64,000 nucleotides of DNA from Sedimenticola selenatireducens (GTDB lineage: Bacteria; Pseudomonadota; Gammaproteobacteria; Chromatiales; Chromatiaceae), in assembly GCF_007625115.1 (NCBI RefSeq), contig NZ_VMNH01000030.1:1-64000 (forward strand). Direction: 5' to 3'. Positions within the stretch are counted from its first letter, which is position 1. Each line of letters begins with the position of its first letter. Both the position numbers and the translations under genes were made by a program. Positions 1 to 8,918 of this stretch are shown here, one piece after another. The notes beneath the pieces were generated by a model that did no database searches, was not told the origin of the DNA, and was given only the letters and a program-made list of their open reading frames with translations.

Positions 1-98
1 CGGGTGCGCCAGCGCTGATGCCAGAGCTTCTTGTCCTCGCGCTCGCTGCCGCAGGTCGTGTGCCCGACGATGGGTGTTTTGCGGCGGCTGCGGCTCAT
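1..98 (-). CDS. Small conserved arginine-rich protein, N-terminal part only
   Basis: Reading leftwards from the ATG at 98, 32 complete codons are open and the frame runs off the window edge. The product begins MSRSRRKTPI and continues with a basic, Trp-containing stretch (KKLWHQRW). Short proteins with this opening recur in proteobacterial accessory DNA, as far as I remember, with no assigned function. Nothing can be said about its C-terminus. Between it and the cupin gene (99-352) I see no other gene. Confidence 0.45.
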   Translation of the reverse strand, partial: MSRSRRKTPIVGHTTCGSEREDKKLWHQRWRT

Positions 99-352
99 AA
101 CGTAGTGGTCTCCAAGAACATTCAGGACTGATCCCAGGCGTCGATGGTCAAGACCTGATCGGCAGGACAGGCGGCTACGCGGTCGGGAACTGGATGGTGT
201 TCAGTCTCATGCCGACCCCATTCGATTGATCGCGTCGCTTGCGGCACGCTGCGACGCAAGGAGGTTTGCGACCTGGTTTAGCAGCCGTGTCCGCTGCATG
301 TCTGTTACCTATCTCCCCGACCGCTCATTGGACCAACTCCAGAGATTGGGCT

Positions 353-709
353 CTATCGCTCAGCCAATACGAAACCGGCATTGGCTGATGCCACAACCGA
401 GACGAACACAAATGGCTCGGTACCTGTATTTCGCGCCCCGTGCACTTGGCCCGGTCTTGCCACGGCTATCTCACCTTCCCTGAGGGCACGAACAATCCCA
501 TTGCCCTGAAAGTAATCAGCCATTCCCGACAAAACAGTCCACGTGTCTTGGCCGTGAGGATGAATGTGAGCCGCAATTTCCTGCCCGGGATGGACATGCC
601 AAACCACGATAATTGAGTCTCGGGTTTCAAGCACAACGGAACGAATAGGCTCGCCTTCGGACGGCTGAACATACTCGGCTACAGAAAATATTCTCGATTC
701 AACAGTCAT
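353..709 (-). CDS. Single-domain cupin protein
   Basis: The 118-residue product has the two cupin motifs: a first one around residues 45-62 with HVHPGQEIAAHIHPHG (His residues that would bind a metal) and a second one with RPGQVHGARN. It is a small single-cupin fold of the kind that binds a metal and a small ligand, sometimes as a sensor or isomerase; the substrate cannot be told. I chose the ATG at 709, preceded by AGGGA, because the frame upstream of it crosses the broken hepT junction and is not cupin-like. The gene sits directly at the point where HepT is truncated, so the deletion may have joined it to the toxin-antitoxin locus. Confidence 0.7.
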   Translation of the reverse strand: MTVESRIFSVAEYVQPSEGEPIRSVVLETRDSIIVVWHVHPGQEIAAHIHPHGQDTWTVLSGMADYFQGNGIVRALREGEIAVARPGQVHGARNTGTEPFVFVSVVASANAGFVLAER

Positions 710-992
710 CGGAGATCCCTCTTTCACAGTGCCCCCAGACAGGCTGGATATGAGTTCTAACTCGAATTTGAACGGGAGGCTGCACGTCGGCATGCGCCTG
801 GGTGAACTCGACGTAGCCATCCATCACCTTTGTGGCCGCCTCGCCGATGACGATCAGGCTCATGATGACGGCCTGCTGGGTGCGCTTGTCGGCCAAGAAG
901 TCGTCCTTGGCCATCCCTTCCACGAAGCTGCGCGCATCGGTTGCGGCCTGCTGAATGTGGTCGAGGTAATCGGGCAGGCGGTTCTCGCTCAT
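699..992 (-). pseudogene. hepT: Truncated HepT (HEPN-domain toxin)
   Basis: The first ~65 residues are typical of the HepT/DUF86 family (LIVIGEAATKVMDGY, VEFTQAHADV). After the codons near position 785 the family similarity stops and the frame continues with unrelated residues to a stop at 699. The part normally carrying the RNase motif (RNRIAHGY-like, R-x4-6-H) is missing, so the toxin should be inactive. Its start overlaps the stop of mntA by four bases (ATGA), the usual arrangement of this pair. The break lies beside the cupin gene, consistent with a deletion junction. Confidence 0.7.
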
Positions 993-1285
993 ATCGGTTG
1001 CGCCTCCGCGAGCACCTTGGCCCGGAACTTCGGCGGCAGGTCGCCGGGAGTCAGCAGATCGACGTCAACGCCGAGCAGCGATTTCAGTTCTTCTTCCAAA
1101 TCGCCCAAGTCCAACAACGTGGCACCGGGCAGCGCATCGACCAACAGGTCGAGGTCGCTGCCATCCCGGTCGGTGCCATGCAGCACCGAGCCGAAGACGC
1201 GCGGGTTCGCGGCGCGAAAGCGGCCTACCGCTTCACGCACTGCGCTTCGCTTCATGTCAAGCACAACAGACGGTCGCATGGGCAT
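989..1285 (-). CDS. mntA: MntA-type nucleotidyltransferase antitoxin
   Basis: A 98-residue minimal nucleotidyltransferase. The signature is GSVLHGTDRDGSDLDLLVD, i.e. GS followed by DxD, as in MNT-domain antitoxins that AMPylate and silence HepT. An alternative ATG at 1279 has the better spaced AAAGG. It is translated ahead of the truncated hepT with a four-base overlap and divergently from the transposase at 1438, a common position for toxin-antitoxin passengers of Tn3-family transposons. With the toxin broken, the antitoxin has no obvious partner in the window. Confidence 0.8.
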   Translation of the reverse strand: MPMRPSVVLDMKRSAVREAVGRFRAANPRVFGSVLHGTDRDGSDLDLLVDALPGATLLDLGDLEEELKSLLGVDVDLLTPGDLPPKFRAKVLAEAQPI

Positions 1286-1437
1286 CCTTTCTTATCGAAA
1301 CTCGTTGAGATGATATGCAATCAAGAATAGAATTTCAAGAACTATTTTCGAGAATCGCAATGCCTTGATTCCCGTGCCGCGCCGGTTGCCTTGGCGGGCT
1401 TGTCACAAACCTACGTTTTCAAGAAGAAGGAAACCGC

Positions 1438-4404
1438 ATGCCCCGCCGTTCGATCCTCTCCGCCGCCGAGCGCGAAAGCCTGCTGGCGTTGCCGGACACC
1501 AAGGATGAGTTGATCCGTCACTACACGTTCAGCGAAAGCGACCTCTCCATCATCCGGCAGCGGCGCGGCCCGGCCAATCGGCTGGGCTTCGCGGTGCAGC
1601 TCTGCTACCTGCGCTTTCCCGGCGTCATCCTTGGCGCTGATGAGCCACCGTTCCCGCCATTGCTGAGACTGGTCGCCAACCAGCTCAAGGTCGGCATCGA
1701 AAGCTGGGACGAGTACGGGCAGCGTGAGCAGACCCGACGCGAGCACCTGGTCGAGCTGCAAACGGTGTTCGGCTTCCAGCCGTTCACGATTGGCCACTAC
1801 CGGCAGGCTGTCCAGTTGCTGACCGAGCTGGCCATGCAAACCGACAAGGGCATCGTGCTGGCCAGAGCCTTGATCGAGCACCTGCGGCGGCAGTCGGTCA
1901 TTGTGCCCGCCCTCAACGCCGTCGAGCGGGCGAGCGCCGAAGCGATTACCCGCGCCAACCGGCGTCTCTACGACGCCTTGGCTGAGCCGCTGACGGACGT
2001 GCATCGCCGTCGCCTCGACGATCTGCTCAAGCGCCGCGACAACGGCAAGACGACGTGGCTGGCCTGGCTGCGGCAATCCCCGGTCAAACCGAACTCGCGG
2101 CACATGCTGGAACACATCGAACGCCTCAAGGCGTGGCAGGCGCTCGACCTGCCCTCCGGCATCGAGCGGCTGGTTCACCAGAACCGGCTGCTCAAGATCG
2201 CCCGCGAGGGCGGCCAGATGACGCCCGCCGACCTGGCGAAGTTCGAGCCGCAGCGGCGTTACGCGACCCTGGTGGCGCTCGCCATCGAGGGCATGGCCAC
2301 CGTCACCGACGAAATCATCGACCTGCATGACCGCATCCTGGGCAAGCTGTTCAATGCCGCCAAGAACAAGCATCAGCAGCAGTTCCAGGCATCCGGCAAG
2401 GCGATCAATGCCAAGGTGCGGCTGTTCGGGCGCATCGGCCAGGCGCTGATCGAGGCCAAGCAAGCGGGCCGCGATCCGTTCGCCGCCATCGAGGCCGTCA
2501 TGTCCTGGGATGCTTTCGCCGAGAGCGTCACCGAAGCGCAGCGGCTCGCGCAACCCGAGGACTTCGATTTCCTGCACCGCATCGGCGAGAGCTACGCCAC
2601 GCTGCGCCGCTACGCGCCGGAATTTCTCGACGTGCTCAAGTTGCGGGCCGCGCCCGCCGCCAAGGACGTACTCGACGCCATCGAGGTGCTGCGCAGCATG
2701 AACAGCGACAACGCCCGCAAGGTGCCCACCGACGCGCCGACCGAGTTCATCAAGCCGCGCTGGCAGAAGCTGGTGATGACCGACACCGGCATCGACCGGC
2801 GCTACTACGAACTGTGCGCGCTGTCGGAGCTGAAGAACGCGCTGCGCTCCGGCGACATCTGGGTGCAAGGCTCGCGCCAGTTCAAGGACTTCGAGGACTA
2901 CCTGGTGCCGCCCGCGAAATTCGCCAGCCTCAAGCAGGCCAGCGAATTGCCGCTGGCCGTGGCCACCGATTGCGACCAGTACCTGCATGACCGGCTGACG
3001 CTGCTGGAAACGCAGCTCGCCACCGTCAACCGCATGGCGCTGGCCAACGAGCTGCCGGACGCCATCATCACGGAGTCGGGCCTGAAGATCACGCCGCTCG
3101 ATGCGGCGGTGCCCGATACCGCACAGGCCCTGATCGACCAGACGGCGATGATCCTACCGCACGTCAAGATCACCGAATTGCTGCTGGAGGTAGACGAATG
3201 GACGGGCTTCACCCGGCACTTCGCCCACCTGAAGTCAGGCGACCTGGCCAAGGACAAAAACCTGTTGCTGACCACGATCCTCGCCGACGCGATCAACCTG
3301 GGCCTGACCAAGATGGCGGAATCGTGCCCCGGCACGACCTACGCCAAGCTGGCCTGGCTGCAAGCCTGGCACATCCGCGACGAAACCTACGGGGCGGCAC
3401 TGGCCGAGCTGGTCAACGCGCAGTTCCGACATCCCTTCGCCGAGCATTGGGGCGACGGCACCACGTCATCGTCGGACGGCCAGAACTTCCGCACCGGCAG
3501 CAAGGCCGAGAGCACCGGCCACATCAATCCGAAATACGGCAGCAGCCCAGGGCGGACGTTCTACACCCATATCTCCGACCAGTACGCGCCGTTCCACACC
3601 AAGGTCGTGAACGTCGGCGTGCGCGACTCGACCTACGTGCTCGACGGCCTGCTGTATCACGAATCCGACCTGCGGATCGAGGAGCACTACACCGACACGG
3701 CAGGGTTCACGGACCACGTCTTCGCGTTGATGCACCTGCTGGGCTTCCGCTTCGCCCCGCGCATTCGTGACCTGGGCGACACCAAGCTCTACATCCCGAA
3801 GGGCGATGCCACCTACGAGGCGTTGAAACCGATGATCGGCGGCACGCTCAACATCAAGCACGTCCGCGCCCATTGGGATGAAATCCTGCGGATGGCCACC
3901 TCGATCAAGCAGGGCACGGCGACGGCCTCGCTGATGCTCAGGAAGCTTGGCAGCTACCCGCGCCAGAACGGCCTGGCCGTCGCCCTGCGTGAGCTGGGAC
4001 GCATCGAGCGCACACTGTTCATCCTGGACTGGCTGCAAAGCGTCGAGCTGCGCCGCCGCGTGCATGCCGGGCTGAACAAAGGCGAGGCGCGCAACGCGCT
4101 GGCCCGCGCCGTGTTCTTCAACCGCCTGGGGGAAATCCGCGACCGCAGCTTCGAGCAGCAGCGCTACCGGGCCAGCGGCCTCAACCTGGTGACGGCGGCC
4201 ATCGTGCTATGGAACACGGTCTATCTGGAGCGGGCCGCGAACGCCTTGCGTGGCCACGGTCAAGCCGTCGATGACGGCCTGTTGCAGTACCTGTCGCCGC
4301 TCGGCTGGGAGCACATCAACCTGACCGGCGATTACCTCTGGCGCAGCAGCGCCAAGATCGGCGCGGGCAAGTTCAGGCCGCTACGGCCGCTGCAACCGGC
4401 TTAG
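1438..4404 (+). CDS. tnpA: Tn3-family transposase, Tn21/Tn501 branch
   Basis: The 988-residue length and sequence fit the Tn21/Tn501-type TnpA. The N-terminal part ([17 protein letters not shown]) is the DUF4158 DNA-binding region; the C-terminal half contains the DDE catalytic region (acidic residues in [10 protein letters not shown], in [10 protein letters not shown], and the Glu-bearing helix of [14 protein letters not shown]). The enzyme binds the 38-bp terminal repeats and makes cointegrates. Its stop codon lies inside the right terminal repeat, as in Tn21. The start ATG is preceded by AAGGA. No resolvase gene (tnpR) or left terminal repeat is visible in the first 1.4 kb, so the other end lies outside the window or is lost. 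High G+C compared with the plasmid backbone to its right supports separate origin. Confidence 0.95.
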   Translation: MPRRSILSAAERESLLALPDTKDELIRHYTFSESDLSIIRQRRGPANRLGFAVQLCYLRFPGVILGADEPPFPPLLRLVANQLKVGIESWDEYGQREQTRREHLVELQTVFGFQPFTIGHYRQAVQLLTELAMQTDKGIVLARALIEHLRRQSVIVPALNAVERASAEAITRANRRLYDALAEPLTDVHRRRLDDLLKRRDNGKTTWLAWLRQSPVKPNSRHMLEHIERLKAWQALDLPSGIERLVHQNRLLKIAREGGQMTPADLAKFEPQRRYATLVALAIEGMATVTDEIIDLHDRILGKLFNAAKNKHQQQFQASGKAINAKVRLFGRIGQALIEAKQAGRDPFAAIEAVMSWDAFAESVTEAQRLAQPEDFDFLHRIGESYATLRRYAPEFLDVLKLRAAPAAKDVLDAIEVLRSMNSDNARKVPTDAPTEFIKPRWQKLVMTDTGIDRRYYELCALSELKNALRSGDIWVQGSRQFKDFEDYLVPPAKFASLKQASELPLAVATDCDQYLHDRLTLLETQLATVNRMALANELPDAIITESGLKITPLDAAVPDTAQALIDQTAMILPHVKITELLLEVDEWTGFTRHFAHLKSGDLAKDKNLLLTTILADAINLGLTKMAESCPGTTYAKLAWLQAWHIRDETYGAALAELVNAQFRHPFAEHWGDGTTSSSDGQNFRTGSKAESTGHINPKYGSSPGRTFYTHISDQYAPFHTKVVNVGVRDSTYVLDGLLYHESDLRIEEHYTDTAGFTDHVFALMHLLGFRFAPRIRDLGDTKLYIPKGDATYEALKPMIGGTLNIKHVRAHWDEILRMATSIKQGTATASLMLRKLGSYPRQNGLAVALRELGRIERTLFILDWLQSVELRRRVHAGLNKGEARNALARAVFFNRLGEIRDRSFEQQRYRASGLNLVTAAIVLWNTVYLERAANALRGHGQAVDDGLLQYLSPLGWEHINLTGDYLWRSSAKIGAGKFRPLRPLQPA

Positions 4405-4437
4405 CGTGCTTTATTTTCCGTTTTCTGAGACGACCCC
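4400..4437. repeat. Right terminal inverted repeat of the Tn21-type transposon
   Basis: The 38 bp from CTTAGCGTGC to GAGACGACCCC match, from memory, the Tn21/Tn501 terminal repeat (read inward from the right: GGGGTCGTCTCAG). They begin inside the tnpA stop region and mark the right boundary of the transposon. The next five bases, TCTTT, would be one copy of the target duplication. Confidence 0.85.
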
Positions 4438-5024
4438 TCTTTGGAGTGATTATCTTTTTTGGCCACCGGATTCATCCTTTCTTCGCAGAAAAAGAGTAAT
4501 AAAATTCCTGGATCTGCCTTTTGCCCGGCTCCTCATTGCCGGGTTTTTTGCGTTATGGCGTATCGTAATGTTTGATGCCTAGCATTCCCGCCGGGCCGGG
4601 TTTACCGTTGCAACACGGTTTCCACTTCAATCCCTAATGCCTACGCGCTCCGCTTGTTGATATGGAGGCAGCAGACTCATTCGAGACTGCCGCTTTGCTT
4701 TTTATTGATTCGTCGAACAGATGCGCTGCAACTGTCCTCCTTTGGGGTCGGTGGGCTGCGCCTGGCTTTTTTCTGGATTATCCCTCTGGGTAGAAAATAG
4801 ATTAGCAGCGGTTTGACCTTAGTCCAGGCATCCCCCATGTTTCGCTCATGCTTCGCTGCAACACGGCGCTATCGCTTGCCCTCCGCTTTGCTATGGGTGG
4901 GTGGTCCCCCCTGCCTTGACACGGTAAAGCCCACTGCTCTACCTCGCTTCGCTCGGTTTTTGGGGTTTCTCAACCCCAGAGGGATGGGGTGTTTGGAACA
5001 ACATCAATAGCGAGGATCAAAACC
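4438..5024. other. Intergenic region between transposon end and DUF3560 gene
   Basis: About 590 bases without a convincing gene. It holds one rho-independent terminator (4524-4549) and a small hairpin GGGGTT-TCTC-AACCCC at 4962-4977 just before the DUF3560 gene, which could act in the leader of that transcript. A run of short CGCTTCGCTCGG-type palindromic words (4840-4960) resembles other non-coding stretches of this plasmid (20.85-20.95 kb). Confidence 0.4.
4524..4549 (+). terminator. Rho-independent terminator
   Basis: Stem CCCGGC (4524-4529) pairs with GCCGGG (4538-4543) around an 8-base loop and is followed at once by six T. It would stop transcripts coming out of the transposon before the DUF3560 gene. 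Confidence 0.7.
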
Positions 5025-6386
5025 ATGATTTCAATAGATGCCACCTACAGCGCCGAAGATAACAAGCTACGCCTTTATGCAAGCGAGCGTCTGGATGAAG
5101 AGTTGTACCACCGAGTAAAGGACATGGGTTTTAAGTGGGCACCCAAGCAAGAGCTGTTTGTCGCCCCGATGTGGACACCGGATAGAGAGGATTTTTGTAT
5201 CGAGCTGGCGGGAGAGATCACCGCAGAACAGACCACGCTGGTAGAACGGGCAGAGGCCAAGGCGGAACGCTTGGACCATCTGGCCATTAAACGGGCTGCA
5301 GAGTCGAGTGGTTTCCATGCCGCGGCTAACCGGATCTCCGAGCGATTTGCCTACGGTCAGCCTATCTTGGTAGGCCATCATTCAGAGCGGAAAGCGCGTA
5401 AGGATCAGGAGAAGATGCACAACGCGATGGATCGAGCGATCCGGGCACAGGAGGCAGTTAGCTATTGGAACTACCGGGCAACCGGGGTTGAGCGACACGC
5501 CAACAGGAAGGCTGATCCAGGGGTAAGGGCAAGGCGGATTAATACCTTGTTGACGGAGCTGCGCGACCGGCAACGGCGGCTTAACCATGCAAACCTATGC
5601 ACCGAGTTATGGCATATGATCGAACGAAAGAAAGGGTCAGAGAAGTATACCGACCTGGTGCTGCATTATGCGGGTGCGCAGTTAAAAAGCGGTAGCGCTG
5701 CGCCCCATACCCGTGACGAGGGTTCTTTGTGGTCACAGTTGCGTGATGAAAAGATCAACCCAGATGATGTGGTGGATATTTGCCTCAAGTTTCACGAATA
5801 TCAGGCCAATAATCCCTATACGTTCCGATGGATCAGTCACATCCTGAATCGTTTGGACTTTGAGCGCTCCGAGTTGGGGCCAGTAGTGCGCTTCACCGGT
5901 ACTATCACCCCCGCGGTACTGCAAACGTTTTGCCGGACCCATGGCGCGGATTGTCCGAAGGCTAAAAAAAGTGAACAGGGGTTCTCTGTTTCCTCTGTTG
6001 TTCCCCTGCCCCTGCACATTGCCGAGGGAACAGAGGTTGATTTGTCGCTTGATGGATGGCGTGACCTGATGGAGTCGGTCGGCTATGAGGTGCCAGCCGC
6101 GAAGCCGAAAGCACCGGCCATTCTGAATTTCAAATGTGCCACCATCGAGGCGGAAATGTACGGACGGGTGAATACCTATCCCCAGGTTGAAATGACCAAA
6201 GCGGAGTATTCTAAAATCCATGCCGATTATCGCGGTGTAAGGTTATCCCGGTGTGGTCAATTTCGATTTAAGACCTGTCTTGATCATAAAAATGGTGGCG
6301 GCCTGGTCAGTGTTTTCCTGAATGATTCAAAGGTGCATGATGCGCCGGAATCCGAGGCGGTTAGTTACGAGGAGGTAGTCGCGTGA
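5025..6386 (+). CDS. DUF3560 plasmid protein
   Basis: The 453-residue product starts MISIDATYSAEDNKLRLYAS and shows the DUF3560 pattern: an N-terminal region comparing a calculated profile (MGFKWAPKQELFVAPMWTP) followed by a long charged helical part (RAEAKAERLDHLAIKRA, AANRISERF, GHHSERKARKDQEKM) of likely coiled coil. DUF3560 proteins are common on conjugative plasmids and integrative elements, often beside antirestriction or methylase genes; their function is unknown. The ATG at 5025 with GAGGAT upstream is preferred to a TTG-type start 36 bases earlier. It overlaps the following methylase by a GTGA junction, so the two are co-translated. Confidence 0.8.
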   Translation: MISIDATYSAEDNKLRLYASERLDEELYHRVKDMGFKWAPKQELFVAPMWTPDREDFCIELAGEITAEQTTLVERAEAKAERLDHLAIKRAAESSGFHAAANRISERFAYGQPILVGHHSERKARKDQEKMHNAMDRAIRAQEAVSYWNYRATGVERHANRKADPGVRARRINTLLTELRDRQRRLNHANLCTELWHMIERKKGSEKYTDLVLHYAGAQLKSGSAAPHTRDEGSLWSQLRDEKINPDDVVDICLKFHEYQANNPYTFRWISHILNRLDFERSELGPVVRFTGTITPAVLQTFCRTHGADCPKAKKSEQGFSVSSVVPLPLHIAEGTEVDLSLDGWRDLMESVGYEVPAAKPKAPAILNFKCATIEAEMYGRVNTYPQVEMTKAEYSKIHADYRGVRLSRCGQFRFKTCLDHKNGGGLVSVFLNDSKVHDAPESEAVSYEEVVA

Positions 6387-7000
6387 AACGATCAGTCTAT
6401 AAGCGGCCTAATAAGCCATCTTATATGATTGTCACCAAGCGCCAGGGCTTTGCAGAGGGTTTAGACCCTCTGCGGGTTCCTGAAGTCGTGGAGGTGGATA
6501 GTCGTACCGAATGCCATGTGACCCCGCTCGATGTGGCGACGCGTATGGTCGAGTATCTGGGGCCAGTGGGTGACTATTTGACCGTTGATCCGCAAGCCGG
6601 CACCGGAAACCTGATACAAGCCCTGTATGACGCGGGTCATTCACCCCGGGAAACCGTGGCGATAGAGCGGCATTATGGGCTTTGCCAGGCGATCAGGCAG
6701 CGGTTTAAGGGGGATCAATGTATAGACCCAATCAGCCGCTGTTTTCTGGATTACACCGACGAGTTGGCCGGGAAAATAGAATTTCCCCGGATAATCATGA
6801 ATCCCCCTTTTCGGCACGTGAAAAAGCATATGGCGGCGGCGCTTCGGCTGCTGGGACGTGGAGGCCATGATATGGCCACTCTGGTGGCCCTGGTACCTTC
6901 GACCTATGAGCATGAAGAGGCAGAAGTGATGGAGTATTTAGGTCGAGACGTTTTCCCGACCGCCGCTGTCAGGACCAAGATTATTCGCATTAAGCGATAA
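6383..7000 (+). CDS. Small class I SAM-dependent methyltransferase (adenine-type NPPF motif)
   Basis: A 205-residue protein with a SAM-binding loop (VDPQAGTGNLIQALYDAGH, around residues 70-90) and the catalytic NPPF motif of N6-adenine methylases (IIMNPPFRHVKKHMAAA, around 137-153). It is shorter than a restriction-modification methylase and has no target-recognition domain that I can see. Such solitary enzymes next to DUF3560 genes are frequent on conjugative plasmids, where modification of plasmid DNA could blunt host restriction; that role is an inference. It starts at a GTG overlapping the DUF3560 stop, with GAGGAGGT seven bases upstream. A strong hairpin follows directly. Confidence 0.8.
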   Translation: MKRSVYKRPNKPSYMIVTKRQGFAEGLDPLRVPEVVEVDSRTECHVTPLDVATRMVEYLGPVGDYLTVDPQAGTGNLIQALYDAGHSPRETVAIERHYGLCQAIRQRFKGDQCIDPISRCFLDYTDELAGKIEFPRIIMNPPFRHVKKHMAAALRLLGRGGHDMATLVALVPSTYEHEEAEVMEYLGRDVFPTAAVRTKIIRIKR

Positions 7001-7004
7001 AAAA

Positions 7005-7027
7005 ATCCCCAGCCGATGACTGGGGAT
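7005..7027. terminator. Bidirectional terminator hairpin between convergent genes
   Basis: ATCCCCAG (7005-7012) pairs perfectly with CTGGGGAT (7020-7027) around a 7-base loop. An A-run lies just left of it, so on the minus strand the stem is followed at once by U residues; on the plus strand a weaker T-run follows about ten bases later. It sits between the end of the methylase and the end of the convergent gene at 7169. Confidence 0.75.
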
Positions 7028-7168
7028 GCTATTCGCATTTTTCCTCTTTTGCGCCCTTTTCCAGGAGAATCTATCCCATATTCTGCGGGCTTTGCTATCT
7101 ATAAATCAATAACCTGCACAGCGACCGTAGAGCTTCTAGAAGCGCTAGGCGTAATCCGCTAATCTGAT

Positions 7169-7891
7169 TCATTCGGCATGGGTGCTTCTTTGCAGATCAG
7201 ACCCACTCCTTGCAACAGCAAGAGCTTCATCTAAAGTAGCATATGATCCCCAGTTCGTAGAACGATCCCATGCTCCACCATCTAGGCAACGGACATCATA
7301 ACGGATGCCAGAGGGCCAATGCTCATGCCAATTCTCCCGCCTTTCTTCTTGCTCCGCCTCAAACACAACCTGGGGAGTCGGTGCGTAATCTGGAATATTT
7401 TTCGTGCGCTCAAGATAGGCGGAATATGAACTTGCCATGTCTGCCCACGACACGGCTTGAATAAATGGACGATCCCACCAATCGCTCGTTTCCAGCGGAT
7501 CGCGCTCCTCATTAGGCGTTGAATCGAATCCGGGCCTTAGAGTAGGATTGATCGGCACCCCACCGATTATGCAAGCTTGCGCCTCAGGGCGGTGATTAGC
7601 CTCGTAGGGGGCTATCTCCATCTGTTGCCCACAGTAATCAATGACCCGCGGCTCGGGCTGCTCCTCGTGAGGCTCATGCTCTTCGGTCAGACTTATACTT
7701 ATCTCTAGGCGGGACGGTGAGCCATCTGTGTTAAACAATTCCACCAGTCGCGCTTCTGAATAGTCCAAATTAAACCCATTCAGATCCCAGACCACTATCT
7801 CAAATGGTAGGGACTTATCTTCGATCTCCATTAATAAATCAATGACTTCCTGGACGGATTTATTGCACAAGTCAGAATCTGCGTTAGACAT
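7169..7891 (-). CDS. Acidic protein of unknown function
   Basis: A 240-residue, strongly acidic protein (MSNADSDLCNKSVQEVIDLLMEIEDKSLPFEIVVWDL). I do not recognise the family. Residues 65-80 are rich in Glu and His (EEHEPHEEQPEP). The C-terminal ~45 residues (IRYDVRCLDGGAWDRSTNWGSYATLDEALAVARSG) look like a small domain that recurs in proteins of unknown role. No signal peptide or membrane segment. It lies 23 bases downstream of the PIN toxin gene on the same strand, so it may be the last gene of that transcript. Confidence 0.55.
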   Translation of the reverse strand: MSNADSDLCNKSVQEVIDLLMEIEDKSLPFEIVVWDLNGFNLDYSEARLVELFNTDGSPSRLEISISLTEEHEPHEEQPEPRVIDYCGQQMEIAPYEANHRPEAQACIIGGVPINPTLRPGFDSTPNEERDPLETSDWWDRPFIQAVSWADMASSYSAYLERTKNIPDYAPTPQVVFEAEQEERRENWHEHWPSGIRYDVRCLDGGAWDRSTNWGSYATLDEALAVARSGSDLQRSTHAE

Positions 7892-7914
7892 CGATCAAGT
7901 CCCTCTTTTCTGTT

Positions 7915-8340
7915 TCATCTTGGAGCCTTGGCTCCTGGTAATGACTGCGCAGCAAGATCAAAGGTATATGATCCATCGAACTGCTGATTCTGTTGTTTTG
8001 CTACCAGCCTAGCCTTATGGATAATCAGGGCATCGGCGAAATCCGCCTCTTTGCCTTTTACCGGCCTTGCTTTCCGATAATCATTTAACGCCATCCATAC
8101 AGCCTGACCGTCTTCAAAACGAATGTTCGGCTCCTGGAATAAAGCCTTAATCACCGTGATCAGCTCAGTCTTACTGAGTTGGTATTTTTTCCCGCGTAGC
8201 GTCCAAATTGTCTCTACTAACACGACATCGGTAATTAAAACCAGGTGTTTTCCTAAAAGCAATTTCCCGGCTTTCTCTGACTGGGCGGCATCATCCTCTA
8301 GCAGATACCGCAACAGTACGTTGGTATCTATGGCGATCAC
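7915..8340 (-). CDS. PIN-domain RNase toxin (VapC-like)
   Basis: The 141-residue product begins MIAIDTNVLLRYLLEDDAAQ, with the first PIN acidic residue in DTN; further conserved residues are the Glu in LVETIWTLRGKKY and the acidic cluster KGKEADFADALI. PIN toxins cleave RNA (often tRNA or rRNA) with bound Mg/Mn. It overlaps the preceding AbrB-type antitoxin gene by four bases, which is the normal antitoxin-toxin order. It probably stabilises the plasmid by post-segregational killing. Confidence 0.9.
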   Translation of the reverse strand: MIAIDTNVLLRYLLEDDAAQSEKAGKLLLGKHLVLITDVVLVETIWTLRGKKYQLSKTELITVIKALFQEPNIRFEDGQAVWMALNDYRKARPVKGKEADFADALIIHKARLVAKQQNQQFDGSYTFDLAAQSLPGAKAPR

Positions 8341-8552
8341 TTCAGCGCGCTTTCCAGTGATTCTTGATCGGTCATGGCTGGATTAGCCTGGACTTCACGC
8401 AAAAGTCCCTTGGCTGCACCTCGGACCTTCTTGATAATGGTGAGCTGACCATCGGCCACAAAGCTCTCTACTTCGTCACCTGGTTCTATTCCCAGCGCCT
8501 CGCACTGATTTATGGGCAGTGTAATTTGCCGTTTAGAGCTGACCCGTGGCAT
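8337..8552 (-). CDS. AbrB/MazE-fold antitoxin
   Basis: A 71-residue swapped-hairpin AbrB protein: MPRVSSKRQITLPINQCEALGIEPGDEVESF is the DNA-binding fold, and the tail (GLLREVQANPAMTDQESLESALK) would wrap the toxin. The start at 8552, preceded by AGAGG, is chosen over an in-frame start 42 bases upstream because the family begins with this motif. It should repress its own promoter through the long palindrome at 8598-8621 and neutralise the PIN protein. Confidence 0.88.
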   Translation of the reverse strand: MPRVSSKRQITLPINQCEALGIEPGDEVESFVADGQLTIIKKVRGAAKGLLREVQANPAMTDQESLESALK

Positions 8553-8597
8553 ATAATTAACCTCTTTACATAATTGGCATAGTAAAGATAGCAAAGC

Positions 8598-8621
8598 CTT
8601 TACTATTGCGCAATAGTAAAG
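8598..8621. promoter_or_regulatory. 24-bp perfect palindrome, operator of the AbrB/PIN operon
   Basis: CTTTACTATTGC (8598-8609) is followed directly by its exact reverse complement GCAATAGTAAAG (8610-8621). A further half-site, AGTAAAG, lies at 8581-8587, closer to the gene. It sits 45 bases before the antitoxin start codon, where an autoregulatory operator is expected. Confidence 0.75.
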
Positions 8622-8690
8622 TAATTTTTTTTCCCAGAAGCGCGGCTAAGTCTCTGATTACCAAGTTTCTCCCCTCCTTGATATTGCGGA

Positions 8691-8918
8691 TTACAAAGGA
8701 TATTCGACACCGTCTTCATCTGTAATTGAGATCGAGTGACCGCCATGTTCCGATACCGTAACAGCACGAGATCGCGCATTCTCCAGCGAAGTACATTCGT
8801 CCTCATACTGAACATGATCCATACCAGTCCAGGTAACCATGATAAGAGAATCCCCCGTATCGTTTTCCATCACTTGCTCCATTCGTAAGGTAACAATATC
8901 AACCGATTTAGATTCCAT
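8691..8918 (-). CDS. Small acidic hypothetical protein
   Basis: A 75-residue acidic frame beginning MESKSVDIVTLRMEQVMENDTGDS and ending DEDGVEYPL. Its first 49 bases overlap the end of the membrane-protein gene in another frame, which makes one of the two ends suspect. No family recognised. The composition (alternating strand-like segments, SRAVTVSEHGGHSISITDEDG) looks like a real small globular protein. The gap 8622-8690 shows nothing else. Confidence 0.4.
   Translation of the reverse strand: MESKSVDIVTLRMEQVMENDTGDSLIMVTWTGMDHVQYEDECTSLENARSRAVTVSEHGGHSISITDEDGVEYPL

Noticed and set aside
729..1330. Plus-strand frames of 194 and 129 codons over hepT/mntA
   Set aside because: They overlap the recognisable minus-strand MntA and HepT sequence and have no motif or ribosome binding site.
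1..1437. Search for the left terminal repeat or res site of the Tn21-type transposon
   Set aside because: No copy of the GGGGTCGTCTCAG terminal sequence and no tnpR or res-like array could be found by eye in this stretch.
1411..2988. 525-codon open frame on the minus strand
   Set aside because: It lies fully inside the transposase gene in the opposite strand. Its composition is that of a high-G+C shadow frame (runs of Leu, Gly, Val, Gln) and no motif is seen.
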